Assembly (NCBI RefSeq): GCF_000424305.1
Contig: NZ_AUJQ01000008.1
Location: 62,001 to 126,000 of the forward strand
From: Pseudobutyrivibrio ruminis AD2017
Lineage (GTDB): Bacteria > Bacillota > Clostridia > Lachnospirales > Lachnospiraceae
Direction: 5' to 3'
Length of the DNA: 64,000 bases
The notes beneath the pieces were generated by a model. That model worked only from the letters and a program-made list of their open reading frames with translations. It was not told the DNA's origin and did not search any database. The number at the start of each line of letters is the position of its first letter. The first letter of the stretch is position 1. Positions 60,219-64,000 of the stretch are shown here, in pieces. The position numbers and the translations under genes are program-made.

Positions 60219-61616
60219 TTAGAATGTGAATTTATCTGCAAAGTATGCATCCAAATCCGCAATAGCGATACGCTCCTGCTCCATAGAATCACGGTGACGA
60301 ATTGTTACCATGTGGTCTTCTTCAGAATCGAAGTCGTATGTGATACAGAATGGTGTACCGATTTCGTCCTGACGACGATAACGCTTTCCGATGTTTCCTC
60401 TGTCATCGAATTCACAATTGTACTTCTTTGAAAGCTCTGCAAAAATCTTTTCTGCACCCTCATTGAGCTTCTTAGAAAGTGGAAGCACACCAATCTTAAC
60501 TGGTGCAAGTGCTGGATGGAAGTGAAGAACTGTACGAACATCACTTCTGTTCTCATCACCAATTTCCTCTTCGTCATATGCTGCGCAAAGGAATGCGAGA
60601 ACTACACGGTCTGCACCAAGTGATGGCTCAATAACATATGGTAAATATTTTTCATTAAGCTCATCATCAAAGTATGTAAGATCCTGACCTGATACATTCT
60701 GATGCTGTGTAAGGTCATAATCTGTACGGCTAGCGATACCCCAAAGCTCGCCCCAACCAAATGGGAATAAGAACTCGATATCTGTAGTACCTGTTGAGTA
60801 GAATGAAAGCTCCTCTGGATCATGGTCGCGAAGACGCATCTCATCTTCCTTCATGCCAAGGCTAATAAGCCAGTCACGACAGAAGCTTCTCCAGTACTGG
60901 AACCACTCATCCTGTGTACCAGGCTTGCAGAAGAACTCAAGCTCCATCTGCTCGAACTCACGAGTACGGAAAGTAAAGTTACCAGGTGTGATTTCGTTAC
61001 GGAATGACTTACCAATCTGGCCAATACCAAATGGAACCTTCTTACGAGATGTACGCTGTACATTCTTGAAGTTAACGAAAATACCCTGTGCTGTTTCTGG
61101 ACGAAGATAAACAGTGTTCTTAGCATCCTCTGTAACACCCTGGAATGTTTTGAACATAAGGTTGAACTCACGGATGTCTGTAAAGTTATGCTTGCCGCAT
61201 GTAGGACATGGAACATTGTTGCTTTCAATGAATTCCTTCATCTCGTCCTTGCTCCAGCCATCAACTGATGACTTAAGCTCGATATTATTCTCAGCTGCAA
61301 AATCTTCAATAATCTTATCAGCTCTAAATCTTTCATGGCATTCCTTACAATCCATAAGAGGATCTGAGAATGAACCAAGGTGACCACTGGCAATCCATGT
61401 CTGTGGGTTCATAAGGATAGCACAATCAACACCTACGTTGTATGGATTCTCCTGTACGAACTTCTGCCACCAAGCTTTCTTAACGTTGTTCTTAAGCTCT
61501 ACACCAAGGTTACCGTAGTCCCATGTGTTTGCAAGACCACCATAGATTTCTGAACCAGCATATACAAAACCTCTGGCTTTGGCAAGAGCTATGATTTTGT
61601 CCATAGTTTTTTCCAT
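60219..61616 (-). CDS. glyQS: Glycine-tRNA ligase (single-chain, dimeric type)
   Basis: A 465-residue class II synthetase, the alpha2 archaeal/eukaryal-like type found in Firmicutes. Motif 2 lies in [29 protein letters not shown] and motif 3 in [14 protein letters not shown]. The anticodon-binding domain occupies about 360-465 ([34 protein letters not shown]). The start follows GAAGGGAA. It is in an operon with era and recO, as in related bacteria; no T-box is seen because there is no leader here. Confidence 0.95.
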   Translation of the reverse strand: MEKTMDKIIALAKARGFVYAGSEIYGGLANTWDYGNLGVELKNNVKKAWWQKFVQENPYNVGVDCAILMNPQTWIASGHLGSFSDPLMDCKECHERFRADKIIEDFAAENNIELKSSVDGWSKDEMKEFIESNNVPCPTCGKHNFTDIREFNLMFKTFQGVTEDAKNTVYLRPETAQGIFVNFKNVQRTSRKKVPFGIGQIGKSFRNEITPGNFTFRTREFEQMELEFFCKPGTQDEWFQYWRSFCRDWLISLGMKEDEMRLRDHDPEELSFYSTGTTDIEFLFPFGWGELWGIASRTDYDLTQHQNVSGQDLTYFDDELNEKYLPYVIEPSLGADRVVLAFLCAAYDEEEIGDENRSDVRTVLHFHPALAPVKIGVLPLSKKLNEGAEKIFAELSKKYNCEFDDRGNIGKRYRRQDEIGTPFCITYDFDSEEDHMVTIRHRDSMEQERIAIADLDAYFADKFTF

Positions 61617-61631
61617 GATATATATTCCCTT

Positions 61632-62405
61632 CTATTTATTACTATATATTATATAAACCATATCTGTGGCATCAGCATTTCCATCTGCCTGTGAAATGGT
61701 AATTGTATCTGAATCAACAAGCTCTACATTAGCATTTGATACATAAGTAATGGTACCAGGTACAGTGACTGTAACATTTTCATTAACTACTGCAACATTA
61801 GAATCTGTAAATACTGAATCAGCATTTACTACATCCGCCGCAAGAAGCTGACCATCCGCAACCTCAGAAAACAATGCTGCGAAATCATATCCTGCATCTA
61901 CTGCTTCTGTATAGGAAGCGTTATATGTTCCATAGGATGTAAAAGCACTGTAGCAATCCGCATCTTTATATGTAGTTTTTACATATGCTTTGCCTGAAGA
62001 AACCTTAAGCTTATCAAGTGTAATAGCCTTTTCTCCATAGGTTTCATTGAAGCTTGATATCAAATCATTAGTGTATTTTTTGAATTCTGACTTTGAATAT
62101 GTGTCTGATTCAAAATCTGTGACCTCTTCAAAGACAACTTTGCCTGTATCTGTAAATGTAAGCTTTGATGTATCGGATGCCTTACCTGAATTTAGAGCTA
62201 ATCCTATAAGCTTAACAATAATAAATATAAGCAACAATAAAAATGCAAGCACGCAAGCGCCAAAGATAATACGATTGCGCATTACTTCTCTTTGTCTCTT
62301 TCTTCTTCTGGCTTCCTGCAATTCTCTGGAAGCTACTCCCTGTCTAGGACGTGCTCCGCCTGCTCTTGAGCGCATACCTGGTGTCCTTGACCTATTGTTT
62401 GTCAT
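61632..62405 (-). CDS. Membrane-anchored protein of unknown function
   Basis: A 257-residue protein with a basic, Arg-rich cytoplasmic N-terminus (about 1-45), one transmembrane helix (about 46-67) and a beta-rich extracellular domain (about 75-257) of short strands with Thr and Asp. Its ATG overlaps the recO stop (ATGA-type), and glyQS follows, so it belongs to the era-recO-glyQS operon. No named family is recognised. Confidence 0.75.
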   Translation of the reverse strand: MTNNRSRTPGMRSRAGGARPRQGVASRELQEARRRKRQREVMRNRIIFGACVLAFLLLLIFIIVKLIGLALNSGKASDTSKLTFTDTGKVVFEEVTDFESDTYSKSEFKKYTNDLISSFNETYGEKAITLDKLKVSSGKAYVKTTYKDADCYSAFTSYGTYNASYTEAVDAGYDFAALFSEVADGQLLAADVVNADSVFTDSNVAVVNENVTVTVPGTITYVSNANVELVDSDTITISQADGNADATDMVYIIYSNK

Positions 62406-63127
62406 AAAAATTCCTCGCTCTTATATTTGTGCGACCTATAGTTTAATCTATAAGCGTCCAAAATTCTAGTCAATTCTTCCTCAGTTTTTCCATTCAACAC
62501 AAAAGTATACAACTTTTCAATGCTCGAGGAAACAATAAATTGCATTGTATAAAGAGTTGATGTGGAAATATCCACTCCAGCTTCCATTTCGGCGCAAGTT
62601 TTGCACAGTGTTCCATGAAGCTTAGTGGAGAATGCTGTAAGGCCTTCCTTTTTTCCACAACACATACAACTAAAAACATTTGGGTACTCTCCATCTATAA
62701 CCCATGTTTTTAAATCGTATATATTTTTAAGAAGTCTATGAGAAAACTTTCCTGATTCCAATGCTTTTAAGCTTTGATATAAAAGAGCAAGCCTAAGCTT
62801 TTCATCTCCACCTTCTACTGATAGAAAGCTTGCCACCTCTAAAAAATAAGAACCAAGCACTACCTTATCATAATCCATAACCAAATCTCTAAAATAATTA
62901 GAAATATTAGCTTTACTAAGATGATAAGAGTTTCTTCCTTCAAAGGCATCAAATACACCAAAGCAAAATGGTGAACAGGCAGCAACAAGTGGATTGTTAG
63001 GACGTCTTGCTCCCTTTGCAAAGGCTGTAACTTTCCCTGCTTCCTTTGTAAGAATAACTAATCTTCTATCAAATTCACCTACATCTGAGGCTGAAAGCAC
63101 AAGCCCTGTCAAGGTAACTAGTCCCAT
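62402..63127 (-). CDS. recO: DNA repair protein RecO
   Basis: A 241-residue RecO, which with RecR loads RecA on single-stranded DNA bound by SSB. The N-terminal OB fold (about 1-80, LTGLVLSASDVGEFDRRLVILTKEAGKVTAFAKGARRP) and the zinc-type cysteines in FSCMCCGKK and LCKTCAE are clear. The stop overlaps the next gene and its start abuts the stop of era, fitting the conserved era-recO order. Confidence 0.93.
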   Translation of the reverse strand: MGLVTLTGLVLSASDVGEFDRRLVILTKEAGKVTAFAKGARRPNNPLVAACSPFCFGVFDAFEGRNSYHLSKANISNYFRDLVMDYDKVVLGSYFLEVASFLSVEGGDEKLRLALLYQSLKALESGKFSHRLLKNIYDLKTWVIDGEYPNVFSCMCCGKKEGLTAFSTKLHGTLCKTCAEMEAGVDISTSTLYTMQFIVSSSIEKLYTFVLNGKTEEELTRILDAYRLNYRSHKYKSEEFL

Positions 63128-64000
63128 CTAGCTTAAATCCTCTTTCTTATAACCAAAATTCTTTAGTTCGAAATCGCTGTCTCTCCAATCCTTCTTAACC
63201 TTAACAAACAGCTTAAGGTTAACTTTTGCCTCTAAAAGCTTTTCTATTTCATAACGGGAGTTAGTGCCGATTTTCTTAATCATGGCACCACCCTTTCCTA
63301 TAATAATACCCTTGTGAGAATTCTTTTCACAGATGATTGTTGCTTCGATATCCCACATTGGCTTCTTACCTGGACGTTCCTTCATGCTATCAATAAGGAT
63401 TGCAATGCCATGTGGTACTTCATCATTAAGAGCATGTAAAGACTTCTCACGGATGATTTCTGCTGTTATCTCTCTAAGAGTCTGATTTGTAACAGTTTCC
63501 TCATCATAGAAAGCTGGGCCCTCTGGAAGATAATTGAAAATAGTATCAAGCAAATCATCACAGCCTTCACCATGAAGCGCAGATACTGGAACAACCTCAG
63601 CAAAATCACAAAGATCCTTAAAGGCTGAAATAGTTTCTCCTACCTTGGCCCCATCTGCCATATCTATCTTGTTGATAACTAAGATAACAGGAGCATCAAC
63701 TGTGCCAAGTAATTCAGCTATCTTCTTATCGCCAGCTCCAACCTTTGTGTCTGGTTCGATAAGCCAAAGGATTAAATCCACATCATTGATAGTACCCTTG
63801 GCGGCTGTCATCATGTATTCTCCAAGCTTATTCTTGGCCTGATGCATACCAGGTGTATCAAGGAAAACGATTTGGCCCTTGTCGCTATCTGTGTATACAG
63901 TCTGTATTCTGTTTCTTGTTGTTTGTGGCTTGTTACTGGTAATAGCAATCTTCTGACCAATGATGTGGTTCATGAGGGTGCTCTTACCTACGTTTGGGCG
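63128..64000 (-). CDS. era: GTPase Era (N-terminus cut by window edge)
   Basis: The frame runs to the edge, giving 290 residues. Visible GTPase motifs are the P-loop RPNVGKST at the edge, DTPG in IVFLDTPGMHQAKNKLG, and the NKID specificity motif. A C-terminal KH domain follows, with GIIIGKGGAMIKKIGTNSRYEIEKLL. Era helps assemble the 30S subunit by binding the 3' end of 16S rRNA. It is upstream of recO in the operon; only about ten residues are missing. Confidence 0.97.
   Translation of the reverse strand, partial: RPNVGKSTLMNHIIGQKIAITSNKPQTTRNRIQTVYTDSDKGQIVFLDTPGMHQAKNKLGEYMMTAAKGTINDVDLILWLIEPDTKVGAGDKKIAELLGTVDAPVILVINKIDMADGAKVGETISAFKDLCDFAEVVPVSALHGEGCDDLLDTIFNYLPEGPAFYDEETVTNQTLREITAEIIREKSLHALNDEVPHGIAILIDSMKERPGKKPMWDIEATIICEKNSHKGIIIGKGGAMIKKIGTNSRYEIEKLLEAKVNLKLFVKVKKDWRDSDFELKNFGYKKEDLS

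Noticed and set aside
1-64000. tRNA or rRNA genes, CRISPR arrays, transposase genes of classical insertion sequences
   Set aside because: None was recognised in the gaps by eye; the Rpn protein is the only transposase-like gene and has no terminal repeats.

Overview
The window looks like a chromosomal segment from an anaerobic, flagellated, polysaccharide-degrading Firmicute of the Lachnospiraceae, most likely Butyrivibrio/Pseudobutyrivibrio. The reasons are a butyryl-CoA:acetate CoA-transferase, a ferredoxin-type flavin thioredoxin reductase, several GH43/GH51 arabinan/arabinoxylan enzymes with CBMs, multiple flagellins behind sigma-28 promoters, AT-rich DNA and small Lachnospiraceae-type proteins. 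The genus is an inference from gene content. Most genes are on the minus strand.

Left part (1-16 kb): a TauE-like membrane protein (cut by the edge), a FlaR-type kinase, a small membrane peptide and adenosine deaminase. Next comes the conserved ribosomal/ECF block read right to left: trmL, a fused EcfA1-EcfA2 ATPase, ecfT, truA, then rplM and rpsI behind a sigma-A promoter and a long leader. A secreted GH43-CBM6-CBM13-CBM2 enzyme sits between truA and rplM. A two-gene cassette (acyltransferase plus XRE-AbrB regulator) sits directly behind rpsI and is bounded by an 18-bp repeat of the rpsI 3' end, as in a site-specific insertion. An Lrp regulator/aminotransferase pair between large inverted repeats, a HypE/PurM-like protein and a VanW surface protein follow.

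Middle (16-31 kb): small membrane proteins, a TetR operon with DegV and DUF308 proteins, then an arabinan locus. The locus has an extracellular lipoprotein GH43, an ABC importer (binding protein and two permeases, no ATPase), cytoplasmic GH43 and GH51 enzymes, and a divergently transcribed ArsR-HTH regulator. The butyryl-CoA:acetate CoA-transferase and a hotdog thioesterase follow.

31-42 kb: a hybrid sensor kinase, a TPR protein with a membrane-anchored partner, an OhrR/thioredoxin/thioredoxin-reductase operon with a visible operator, a large anchored surface protein and a short flagellin. 41-48 kb holds a Dlt-like acylation operon (transglutaminase-like, racemase, adenylation enzyme, carrier protein, MBOAT, SGNH) whose gene junctions carry a dispersed double-hairpin repeat that supplies Shine-Dalgarno sequences.

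48-57 kb: trmO, apt, a DUF2442/HTH pair with a perfect palindromic operator, and two long flagellin genes flanking an accessory block. That block contains a HipBA/HipT-like module and an Rpn nuclease gene with an apparent internal gene. Both flagellin mRNAs have long leaders ending in a hairpin that places the Shine-Dalgarno in a CsrA-type loop. The right end (58-64 kb) is the housekeeping operon era (cut)-recO-membrane protein-glyQS-coiled-coil protein-CBS pyrophosphatase. No tRNA, rRNA, CRISPR array or insertion sequence was recognised.
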